Positions 50,389 through 61,500 of a stretch of DNA of 64,000 bases are shown here, piece by piece. Source of the stretch: Physcomitrium patens (Eukaryota > Streptophyta > Bryopsida > Funariales > Funariaceae); assembly GCF_000002425.4 (NCBI RefSeq), contig NC_037260.1, positions 17,482,039-17,546,038 on the forward strand, in the 5' to 3' direction. The position numbers and the translations under genes were made by a program. The notes beneath the pieces were generated by a model. It saw nothing but the letters and a program-made list of their open reading frames with translations. It was not told the DNA's origin and did not search any database. Position 1 is the first letter of the stretch. Each line of letters opens with the position of its first letter.

Positions 50389-50994
50389 AAGCACAATATT
50401 GTCATACTTCAATCAAAATGATATCTCATTACTTAAAGTGACATTAATATATTTTTAGAATGTAATTCAAACCATGAATAGTCGATACATATTAAACCAA
50501 GCAGCAATTGATATATATTTTTTTTTCTTTCTTTAAGATTTAACTTAAATAGCAAGTTTGCATTACAATTACAAAAACTTAAGATTTGGTATGATATTCA
50601 AAGAATCAATTAAGAAGTTGATTTTCAAAATTATAAAAAATTGAATTTCGAATATGAGCTTGCATAATTTTATAAATAAAATAGAAGCTATACCACCTTA
50701 AATGTTTCTGACTGTTTATGAACCCTTCTTACATTTTTTTTCATATCATGATTTACTGCAAAATCTTAGTGAAAAAAATTAAAGATATCTTACTCACTCA
50801 TGCAAATTCTTTTCTTTCAGTAATTCCGAATTTTACATTCTGAATTTGTGGGTACAAAGTATGTGCGGTGAATCATTTACGTCATAAAGAATTAAATGGG
50901 CACTCAGTCCAGGTTTTCTTCGAAAGCACTTCGATGTTTAGCTTGGGATAAATAATGGGAATCGCATGTAAACAATCTTTTCAAGTCAGCGTGT

Positions 50995-51336
50995 GTTCCC
51001 GCGTGTTATCACGCGGGTCGCGATGTGATTGGTCAAGGCCTGCAACGTCCATTTGAACGTTGCCGTTTCCCGCGGGTAGCTCCCGCGCGTACTTCACTAG
51101 TCGTAGCTCTCTTACGTCCTTCCGTCCAGAGGTTTCCCAATCTGATGCTCGTCCTGCCCGATCGACTTTCTACCGAGACCAGGTCGGTATCAAGCCATAC
51201 TCGCCTACTCACCCGCTTCATTTAGTCTAGGAACCGACCAAATGCCTTGTCCACTGGCATCCACAACCCTCGATTCGGCACGGTACCTTCCCTGTCCACA
51301 GACCTACGGTTTGGTTCGAAAAAGTCCGTTTCCCGC
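50995..51336 (+). promoter_or_regulatory. E2F-like sites upstream of ASF1
   Basis: Two exact TTTCCCGC sites at 51066-51073 and 51329-51336 fit the E2F consensus TTTSSCGC. A weaker GTTCCCGC lies at 50995-51002, inside an inverted repeat CCCGCGTG-TTAT-CACGCGGG (50998-51017). An ATTGG (CCAAT reverse) lies near 51029. E2F control of ASF1 is known in Arabidopsis; here it is inferred from the motifs. Confidence 0.65.
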
Positions 51337-51635
51337 GCCCATAACATGAAGATGGCGCGAGACTGTGTTTATAATTCAGTTTGTGCAACCTTTTCACCCC
51401 TGGCCTCTTTACACTCCATCTCCTGCTTACTCCAGGTCGATTGCGGTCACTCTGCGGACGCCGATTCTGAGCGGCAACACTGCTGCGGAAGAGGAAGGCT
51501 GACCTCCATGCATTTCTAGTTTTTGAGGTTATGAAGAAGATATGGCAGTGAGGTGATTGGTTTGTGGATTCTCGGATTTGCAGTACCGCGCTTTGGATTG
51601 AGGCAGTTGATTGGAAAGGGTGACAGTCTATCATC

Positions 51636-52702
51636 ATGAGTGCTGTGAATGTCACCAATGTTGCAGTGCTCGATAACCCTTCCATGTTCCAGAACCCGTT
51701 TCAGTTTGAGATATCTTACGAGTGTCTCACTGCCCTTCAAGATGGTGAAAATTCTACCTCTTCACTGTTTGTCTTAATGTTTCTTGAATTTTTGATGGTA
51801 CAAGATTGAACTTTGGCTGATTCGTGGGTTTGGTTACAGACCTAGAGTGGAAGCTTATATATGTCGGATCAGCTGAGGATGAGAAGTATGATCAAGTTCT
51901 GGAGAGTGTGCTCGTTGGCCCCGTGAACATTGGAAATTATCGATTTGTCCTTCAGGTACGAATTTCTCACTCATCTAAGTAGGGTCTTACTGATGGTTCA
52001 CCTGTCACAGTCATAGAACCCAGAACTTGAGAGGCCTCTCGACCCTTTTTATGGATATTTCCTATGGAAGTGAGTCTAAGATGATGCCTTACTTTACGAA
52101 GATGAACAGCTGGAGTAGTTAATATATAGATGAATTCTGCGCATGCCTGAACCTCCTTGCGTTTGTTTAAACTGTTCCGATGTAAACATTTGAATTGGTA
52201 TGCACAGGCGGATCCTCCGGATGTATCCAGGATCCCTGAGGAAGATGTTATTGGGGTCACTGTGTTGCTTTTGACATGCTCCTACCGAGGACAGGAATTC
52301 ATACGAGTGGGCTATTACGTGAGCAATGACTACGTGGACGAATCTCTTCGCGAGGAGCCTCCAGTCAGAGTTCTCATTGACAAGGTCCAGCGCAACATCC
52401 TTGCCGACAAGCCACGAGTCACCAAGTTCCCGATCCTTTTTAATTCCCCTGGGGTGATAGCTCCTGAGCCTCAGGAGGTTTCAGATGCATTCATCTCTCC
52501 GACTACTGAGTTCGACATGATGAACACCAATGAGAAGGCTTCAGGATCACACACTCCAGCTGTTGTGTTGGACTTCACGCCAACAGTTGAGCAGGATTCA
52601 GATGCACGCGCTTCACAGCCATCCCTAATGTTCTTGATGCAAAACGGAGCTGTCAGACCAGTTAATCTATGTGCGCCTCAGGTTTTACAAGAAGTATGTT
52701 GA
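51636..52702 (+). CDS. ASF1: Histone chaperone ASF1
   Basis: Exons 51636..51744, 51840..51955, 52208..52702; 239 residues, all GT-AG. ASF1 binds the H3-H4 dimer and hands it to CAF-1 or HIRA during nucleosome assembly in the nucleus. The conserved immunoglobulin-like core fills about residues 1-156: MSAVNVTNVAVLDNP, FQFEISYECL, LEWKLIYVGSAED, DQVLESVLVGPV, then CSYRGQEFIRVGYYVSNDY, which carries histone-contacting residues in the family. A tail of about 80 residues follows (FPILFNSPGVIAPEP onward) and is only mildly acidic. The first ATG in the frame is used and gives the family's usual N-terminus. 3' UTR follows in 52703-53100. Confidence 0.96.
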
Positions 52703-53744
52703 GAAGAGAGTCGTGTTTCAATAACTGTATAATTTGGAAAGGCTGTTGCCCTTGTGATGCTTGCACCCAGGTTAGGTCATACTCGGCATCCAAGCTCATA
52801 GGATTGCGGGAATTAGTGGGAAGTTCTGTGTGTTGATTAGCACCGTGCATCCCAAATTAGACAGCTTTACTTTCTTATTGTAGGACATGCTACACGGTGC
52901 GGGCGAAAGTGCCCATCCATCATTACATTCTGCATCAATTTAGGATAGTTTAGATGCTGGCGGAGAGATTAGTGTTTTCATTCTTTGAATTCATAGTGGA
53001 GCAATGGTAGTACTCAAATTGCTTTGTCACTATCACTGCTGTTTTACAGCCTGTACAAGTAGCCAGTGCGATTGGCATGGCGTCTCCACTTTCATCACTG
53101 AAAACTGTAAATATTTGGTTTTGGTGCACACATGCTAAATCTTAATATTATTATTGTTTTTATTAAATTTTATTTCTAACTAAAATCTTTGTATATTAAT
53201 TTAATACATTTTTTGAAACTTATTATTATTATTATAAATTTAAAAGAAAGTTGAAATGTACTTAAATTACATGAATATGTCTAAAACTTATATACAATCA
53301 TGTGTAAATAATATAAATATATCTATATATATATATATGTATATTTATAACCAAAAATCCAAATTTATCATTCATATAGTAAATATGACATTTTTTAATA
53401 AAAACGAAGTGAAATATCTTTTATTCCTCATAAATTATTTAATTAATTTATATTGTCAATTCTACTTCAAAGTGAATTTCAAAAAATGAAGAGAAACATT
53501 TTGTAATTTAGTAATATTTTTTGATTCATTTAATAATGTAAAAAAGAATATTTTGTATGTAAAGCAAAGTAATAACCTATAGAAGATGAAGATTGCTTAG
53601 CAATGTGTAAGGATAAAAAAATCTTCTAAAATCTATATTTATGTTAAAAAATAATCTAAGTCATTAATCACTTTATATGTTTGAAATTTATCAATAAATT
53701 GTACTTGAAGGCAAATGAAGGTAAATTTAATAATATCTTGAAAA

Positions 53745-53910
53745 AAAGCTTCTTAGAAGCTTTTCCATAAGATATTATCAAATTTACTTATATTTACATT
53801 CTACCTAATACTTCTTATATAAATAATTATGTATATATGTGATAGAATGTTGATAGCCATGTATCATAAGTAGTAATTGTATACTCATTTGTTTGCTTAA
53901 GTTGAAGCTA
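53745..53910 (+). repeat. 166-bp direct repeat B, copy 1
   Basis: Matches 55599-55764 at all but one position by eye; the mismatch is the centre of an AAGCTTCT/AGAAGCTT palindrome. Copy 1 also forms a hairpin with the preceding bases: 53721-53738 is complementary to about 53767-53786. Confidence 0.9.
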
Positions 53911-54140
53911 GTGTTTCACAAGTTGGACACATATTAGAGATCCTATAGAATGTCGCCATGTAACTCCTAATTAGATAGTATATGTAGAATAAGAGTGAAG
54001 CCTTCTTCACTCTTGTCAATGCTTTTCTTATTTTTAGTATTATTTCAAGAGTCTATAATCTTCTTGTCTTTGGCAATAGCTATTTTAGTTTTAATACTAT
54101 AATACTTTTGAATAAATATCTATTATTTTTTTGGAGACAC
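53911..54140. repeat. Left arm of an inverted repeat
   Basis: Contains GGACACAT, AAGAGTGAAGCCTTCTTCAC and TTTGGCAATAGC. The reverse complements of these occur in the opposite order at 55228-55450. Confidence 0.7.
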
Positions 54141-54192
54141 AAAAGTATATCAAAAAATTTATTGTTTGTAGTTCATATCCTTGACACATATT

Positions 54193-54231
<39 letters not shown>

Positions 54232-55227
54232 AAGATACATTTTATAATTAAAATTTTATTTATTTTTTAAATTTTGGAATATAAAAGTAATATTTAATAA
54301 TAAAAGGATTTAAGATTGAATACTTTATCATGATTAATAATTATATTATTATAGCTAATATTATAATATTATTATTAATTTAAAAAATTATGTTAAGATT
54401 CAATCTATAGGCACATCTCAAGTTGCTATATGTATATCAAAATAAAATAAAAACTTTTGATAGGCTAATTGTTTTGTAGAGATTAACACTTGTCATTATT
54501 GCAGAGGTTTCATTGGTTGGTTAGTAGACAGGATGAAGGAGGAGCACCCTTGTGAGGATTTAATTTTAACTTTGTTTTCTTAGTCTTGAAGTAAGTTTTT
54601 TTTTTTTTTTTCTTTCCAACTCTCTATTTCATGTTCATTTTTTTTTTTTGAATATGAGTCTAATCAACACCCTTGTTGTCATTCTACTTAGTTGCTAATA
54701 TAAAACTAATTACATAGAGCTTATGTAATTCTATTATTTATTATTATTCTACTATAGCTATGAAAATAATGTAGAGATGTAGTAAAGTATTTGGAACAAG
54801 GAAGATGACACAATTTGTTTGTTTCCTATAAAATTCTTATATTCCAATTTGTGATGAATGTATAATATTTGTATATTCATGTTTATAATAGAAAAAAAAT
54901 CTTTGGTGATGAAATTAATTAATTACTTTACTTGGCTCACTATTATAAGCTAAGACTTTTAGAATTAATAAGGATGCTGCAAAGCCTTGTAATATAAAAT
55001 GCATGTGTCTATTTGGCAACAAACAAATTTAGAGAACTGCTAGTCATGCCTTAGGACTATTGGTGCACAACTAGAGTTGTGTGCAACAATATCATTTGAG
55101 ATAACATTGACAGTTTGACATGAAATAGAAGAAAGATGAAAGAAGATGAAGGGAGACTTTGCAATATATATTAAGGGCATGAATCACAAATAATAAAATC
55201 ATCAATACACTATTATGTAACTAAAAA

Positions 55228-55450
55228 AGAATAGATATTCACTAGGAAGTATTACAATATTAAAACTTGAATGGCTATTGCCAAAAACAAGAAGACTAGA
55301 GACTCTTGAAACAACATTAAGAATAAGAGAGGTGATAATAAGAGTGAAAAAGGCTTCACTCTTGCCTCCATATATAATATCTAATTAAGAGTTACATATC
55401 AACATTCTATAAAATCTTTGACATGTGTCCAACTTGTAAGACACATGTCT
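55228..55450. repeat. Right arm of an inverted repeat
   Basis: GCTATTGCCAAA, AAGGCTTCACTCTT and ATGTGTCC are reverse complements of left-arm words. Arms of roughly 220 bp enclose about 1.1 kb, as in a decayed fold-back or TIR DNA element. Confidence 0.7.
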
Positions 55451-55598
55451 AACTTGGAAGACAATTTTTTTGCATGTGTGCTACAAGGCCAACTTGTACT
55501 ACAAATTGCCAACATATGCAATACGTGGCTAGCTTGTTGGCCTAGTTTTCAATCAACCAATCAACTACAAACACATATAAAATAAAATTTACATCTAT

Positions 55599-55761
55599 AA
55601 AGCTTCTAAGAAGCTTTTCCATAAGATATTATCAAATTTACTTATATTTACATTCTACCTAATACTTCTTATATAAATAATTATGTATATATGTGATAGA
55701 ATGTTGATAGCCATGTATCATAAGTAGTAATTGTATACTCATTTGTTTGCTTAAGTTGAAG

Positions 55762-55764
<3 letters not shown>
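55599..55764 (+). repeat. 166-bp direct repeat B, copy 2
   Basis: Near-identical to 53745-53910. Runs directly into a (TA)n tract. Confidence 0.9.
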
Positions 55765-55802
<38 letters not shown>

Positions 55803-56689
55803 AAAAAAAACCAAATATAACCAAATAAATTCAAGAAATCTTGCCAAAGCAACTATAGATATTACATTGAGGCTTAAAGAGGAACTACCAAAGTTCTATA
55901 AGCATGAAACCATGCAAGACTAGGGAGTTGGGAAAGAAGTCAAGGACTTGCTTTGAGACCAAGAGTCATTGGGAGACTAGGGAGACAAAGTTAAATTAAA
56001 ACCTGGGCATGGGCACTGTGTCTTCACCATGTCTATTGATTGGACAATGAAATTGTGAAGGGGATGACAACAAGATCTCTACAATAATGGCAGTTTTTAG
56101 CCTCCTCAAAACAAGTAGCCAATTAAATGTCTTTATTTTTTTGGATGCATTTATAGCAATTTGAGATGTATGTATAGCAACTCGGAGTGTGCTTGTAACT
56201 TGAGTCTCATATTAAACTTCTATTAATACAACCTTCACTTATATTGAATACCTGTAATATTAAATATTAATATATTAAAATAGCATAATAAATTTTTTTA
56301 TTTTAGAACCATTACTCGAAATAGAAAAACAAAAATTTGAAGATTAATTCTTCAATAAGCTTTGAAATTATTAATTATTAAGAATAAATAAATTAATGCT
56401 ATGATTAAAATGACACATAAATAAGAATAAATAAAGAATATTTATGTGGATGTAGATATTTTTTCTATTACCAAAAATAAAAATAATCAAGGAAAAATAG
56501 TAAAAAAACTATATATATAGTTTTACATAATTTATAATGCCAATTGTAGAAATACAATAGTTGAGTTAAATTAAGTTGAAAGAAGGTTTTGCATCTAATA
56601 GATGATATCTAAATAGGTTGTATATAAGCCTTGGAAAATACTTTATTTACATTCTAGATAATAATTATTGATGGAAAATTAATGGAGTT

Positions 56690-56692
<3 letters not shown>

Positions 56693-56725
<33 letters not shown>

Positions 56726-56751
56726 TTTTTGTTTTTTTTTTTGTTTTGTTT
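56693..56751. repeat. Poly-T tract with interspersed G
   Basis: A long T homopolymer followed by TTTTG-type interruptions. A second TTTTTG-rich run is at about 56912-56960. Confidence 0.9.
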
Positions 56752-56927
56752 TAAATAACAAAAATAATTTTTTAATAATTTTTTTTTTTTTTTAAAAATA
56801 ATATATATAATTTTTTTAATAAAAAAATTAAAAATATAATACACATTTTTTCAATTGGATTTATATGCAATTTATTTCAAAATATAATAAATCTTATACT
56901 TGTAGGGCCTTATTTTTTTGTTTTTTT

Positions 56928-56958
<31 letters not shown>

Positions 56959-58554
56959 TTAATTCAAATCTTTTATTCATGTGTTTAATATAATTAGGAA
57001 AACTCATGGAGTACCTCTACTAAGTCTAAACAAGTTTAAGGGGAAGAAAAGGAATATGAATAGTCTATAATATACGTCAAGTACTAAAAAAATAATAAGA
57101 GACAATGTTGAATATATTACAAAAATCTATTCAGACTAGTATTTGTAGAAACATGTATCCAAAAAAATCTAAGTTCTTTTTTGAAATCATTTTCAGCAAG
57201 TTAGTAGAAATATTATGAAAAGCATTATAAATAGAAAAAATAAGAATTACTTTCTTAGTAAAAATTGATTTTGATCAAAATACTATATTTATAAGATGCA
57301 TGAAGAAGAAATAGAAACTTCAATAGTACATTTAGAAAATTTGTACAATACAACTAATAAATAAGAAGAGAAAAAAATATTGGCAAGGTAACAAAAACCA
57401 TGTGTCTTTCATCTAACTAAGAACAAAGATCAATTTAAAATTTGTTAGTGATTAAATAACATTTTTTTATATTTATTTTTAACTATTTTAATTTATTTTT
57501 ATGAAATATATACTTGTGGAAGTTTTCTAAATAAGATACTTAATTACAATGAAAACTTTATTTTATCATGGACATCTAATGCTAATCAATAAGTATGTTA
57601 AAAAACTAAACTTTTAATATCTATATGAATAACTCTATCAAAAAATCTTAACAAAATTATTGTTACAAGACTGGTTTTATTGAAATGGAATAAAAAATCA
57701 ATATGATTTTTGTTATCTTCTTTGTTGCTGTTATAAAGCATTAATTCTATATAAAAAAATAATGCACATATTCAAAATAGGTTATACTTTTAGTTTTTAT
57801 GTCTTTAAAGAGGTTTTGATAATTATGTAAAATTGACAACTATTTTGATAAAAATTCACTTTTGAATATTAAATTTATGTAAATTAAAAGACATGTCTAT
57901 TAAAGGATATACTATCAAATTGTACAGATTGAAAATGGCTATATAATTTAATAAAAATGATAAAAGATTACATTGAAAGATTTCTTTGTGCTTTGTATAA
58001 AGTATCAAGAAATCATTTTCATAATTTTTAATTAATAAAATGTAACCAATACATGTGAATTCATCAAATTAAAATTGCAAATACTTATTCTACTTACGGG
58101 TCATTAATACCATAGGTTTCCACTTTTAAAAAGCCAATGAGACTACAAAACATTCACCAGGAAATCACGAAATATTGAAAACTAATGCAATACAGAATCA
58201 AATTCTTTGACATGATCGATGTTTACCTTTACAAAAATGTTTACATCTTCAGAAGAAGAGAAATTGTCTATTTTGAATCGTCCTAGACTATCCGGACAGT
58301 CTAAGATGTTCACGTGTGCAAAGAAGTTCATAGGATATACTGGTGACTACAACGCACATAAGCATTCTCGCACCTAGCTCATAATCCTCTTCTCTTCACA
58401 ACCCCAGCCACTAACATGTAGGCTTTGTTAGCATGAACATTTACTTGATCATTTCAGGTTTAGCTCAACTAAGAAAGACAACTGCCATACGTTAATACAA
58501 ACGAGGTTCTCTGGGTTTAAACGAAACCTCCAGACGAAATGAGACCTTCAAAAT

Positions 58555-61500
58555 CTACTGAAACACATCTTCACGATCCCCCTCCGCAACATCGTTTTCC
58601 TCCAGATTGCTGAACTCCAAAAAGTGTGTCGGCCTGTGATCTTCATGATAAAATTCTCTTGGAATGGAGAGCTTGATTCCATACTTCATACCAACAGAAT
58701 GTTTCACACCCATGAAATTATAATTCCACGGACCGTTATCTGGGACCTGTTCAATCACCATTCAAGAAAGTTAAAATCACTTCAATGTAAAATCCAACAA
58801 AACGTACAGCCGAGACTTCAGGTTTAAAACATGATCGAACGCAACTTACCATGTAGAATCCAAGGAATCGGTCACTCAGCAGCATCTGCACTTTCTCGTA
58901 GTGAGTTGGCAGATAACCGTGGGGATTGCTGCCACTGTCCTTATTAGCCCGACCCCATTCATACCCAGTTGGTGTCAGCTTATAAGCTGTTAATGAGCAA
59001 GAACCAGGAGTGAAACTGCAGGTTAAGATGATGCACTTTTCACCATCCCACTGCTTGTTGTTCTCCAGAACACGAGCATGACTGGTCAAGTCCTGAGGTG
59101 AGAGCTGCGGAAGCTCATTCGGCTGGGTATGAAGCCAACCAAGAGGTTCAAGCTCATTTAAGAACTCATGCTCAGGTAGACTACTAGGAAGGTGGACCTG
59201 CTGATGTGTGCCCCATTGAGGAGGCATTACAATGCACCGAATCTCCTTAACCTGTGGATTATCAGGAGGACTCACTCCGTACAAATACCCAGCAATTTGA
59301 GTCCTCAAATCAGCAATACATATAAACTTCTTCAATACATTCTTCGGCATAATGTATGTGTATCCCGACTCCTTGATGTCATCTGAGTTCACATAAATGT
59401 GGTTGACACGCAGATGGAGATTGGTAGCAGAGATAGCTCTCACTCGCCAGTCTGTCTTGGAACCAAAGGCTGCTTGTTCATAAGGACTGGTAGTTGTTAC
59501 AATCAAATCATCTCCGTGTACGTTAGTTGTCTTTGTTGTAACTGCGGTCAATTGACTAGCCTCCTTCGCCTGTAAAGTAAAGCAAAACAAGTTGTTATGT
59601 GGCTTCCTTAACATTGTACATGTATCCAACATTTAAAAATGCTCCACTGAAACAAATCCTAGAATTTCAAGGAGCCCGTTACCATTAAAATTGCATACTC
59701 AAGGAACAAAATACTAACCTGTTTCTCGATCTCAGCAATCTGCTGCCGTTGTTGTGAGGGAGGCGTAATTTCAGCACCCAAAATGATGTCCCGAATCTCT
59801 GACTGTGTCAATGCAGACGTATTAACGTTATTCTTCTTCGCGTAGTCCGATAATATCAGATCTCTCAAAGCAACTTCGACCTTCATCCACTGATCATCAC
59901 TCAGATTAGGCCAGATGTGGTGTGGCTCTGTCACTACAGTCTTGTCAGGCTTCAGCAACATCTTAGCCTTCTCATTGTTGACGTGAAGAGCTCGAAGAAT
60001 CAAGATGAGCCTAGAGAATGCGGTATAAGATGATATAGTCTTCAGCCAGTCATCATAGATGTTGAACAAAACCATTTGCGGCTCCGTTGCTTTCAGAATT
60101 AAATCTCCAAATTTCTCAATCTTCAGACAAGCTTGGAATGGCAACTGCAATTCACTGCCCTTGATGACGATATTCGGGAAATCAAGAAGGTGAACCTCCA
60201 AAGGATCAAGCATTCCTTTCCGCGTAACAATAATCTGCTTAGGCTGTTCTTCAACTGGGAGAGAACGGACCAAAGCAGCTACTTCTTCAGCAGTCTTCCA
60301 CTTCGCCAATTGTCCCAAACGTTTCTGTCCTGCCCACACACTAGTATGAATGACCTTCAAAAACAGTTGTCCTGTTCTTGGATTGAAGATAAAAATGGCA
60401 CCATTAATAGGTTTTGTGGTCAAGTTTCCTTCGAAAGTCTTGTGAATTGTCACGCGATACACATTAGTATCGTCTACAAACCAGATGATCTGGTTGCTGA
60501 AAAGCTCTCCGTAATTCTGGGAAGATAAATAAGGCTCAGTGGGCTCAGATGAATACAGCTGCAACCCCTTCCTTACACGCTCCCTTAACACATAAAGTGC
60601 GGGATTAGCCTTCATGATTTTGTTGATAGCCTGTGCAAAAAGAGGCTTAGAACCAGGGAACCAATTGCCAAACGCAGCGTGTAGATTGTACGCTAAGTCC
60701 AGCCCGATCATCACGCCTGTAGGAGCTGGATATATTGACATGTTATCAGTTGTATAATCCAAGAATTTGGCTCGGGTGTAACGTTCAATATCATGAGAAT
60801 CGTAATCACCCCACCGCAATTGCACATCAATCCAGTACTTGTTACTAGCCTTCTGATCAAAAACATCCTTCGGCTCTGCAACAAGACTTGGCTTGCTCAT
60901 GGGCCACTTGTAAGCAGCGAACAACAGAATATCCGCACAAGAGCTGTTCATTTTATAACTCTTACGCGGGTGAATAGTTTCCTTTTGCACTGTTTCAATC
61001 TCCAAAGCATCGAGCTCTTGATCCAGGACCTGGCAAAGATCCATCACCACACTTTCGTGCACCTTTTGCCACAAATGAGCTCTAAAGATCTGAATGAGGG
61101 AAATCTTCAAGGTCGGAATCTTTCCATGCATGAAAATACCTGTAAGATCAAGCTGCACTTGGAAACCAACATACACGTTGGCTCGATTAATGGTAGGGGA
61201 CCACCAAAGTGTAAAACGACGGTTTGGAATTTGGTTCAAACCAGAGCGCTGAGCATTTGTGAGCTTCTTGTACTTCATGGATTCTTCGAAACCTGATGCC
61301 TTTTCCCAGAAAAGACCTTCCCACGTAGGGAAATATGTTCCCTTAAACAAAGTGTGCTCCAAAATGCCTTCAACACCACCAAGAGCCTGAATAACATCCG
61401 TACGGTAGTTGTTTAAGTTCCACAACTTACCATCGTGCCGTTGATGAGTCCACCAGAAAGGATTCTGCTTCAATACTTGGTACTGCTTGAAGTCGGTACG

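Larger units (their letters stand above)
49691..51635. other. AT-rich spacer and ASF1 promoter/5' UTR
   Basis: 49691-50850 is AT-rich without genes. From about 50900 the sequence becomes GC-rich and CG-rich, with E2F-like sites and an inverted repeat, consistent with the ASF1 promoter and leader. Confidence 0.55.
52703..58554. other. AT-rich intergenic region between ASF1 and PRP8 3' ends
   Basis: Convergent spacer holding both 3' UTRs at its ends. Otherwise very AT-rich with repeats (166-bp direct duplication, inverted arms, TA and poly-T tracts). No gene or RNA recognised. Confidence 0.6.
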
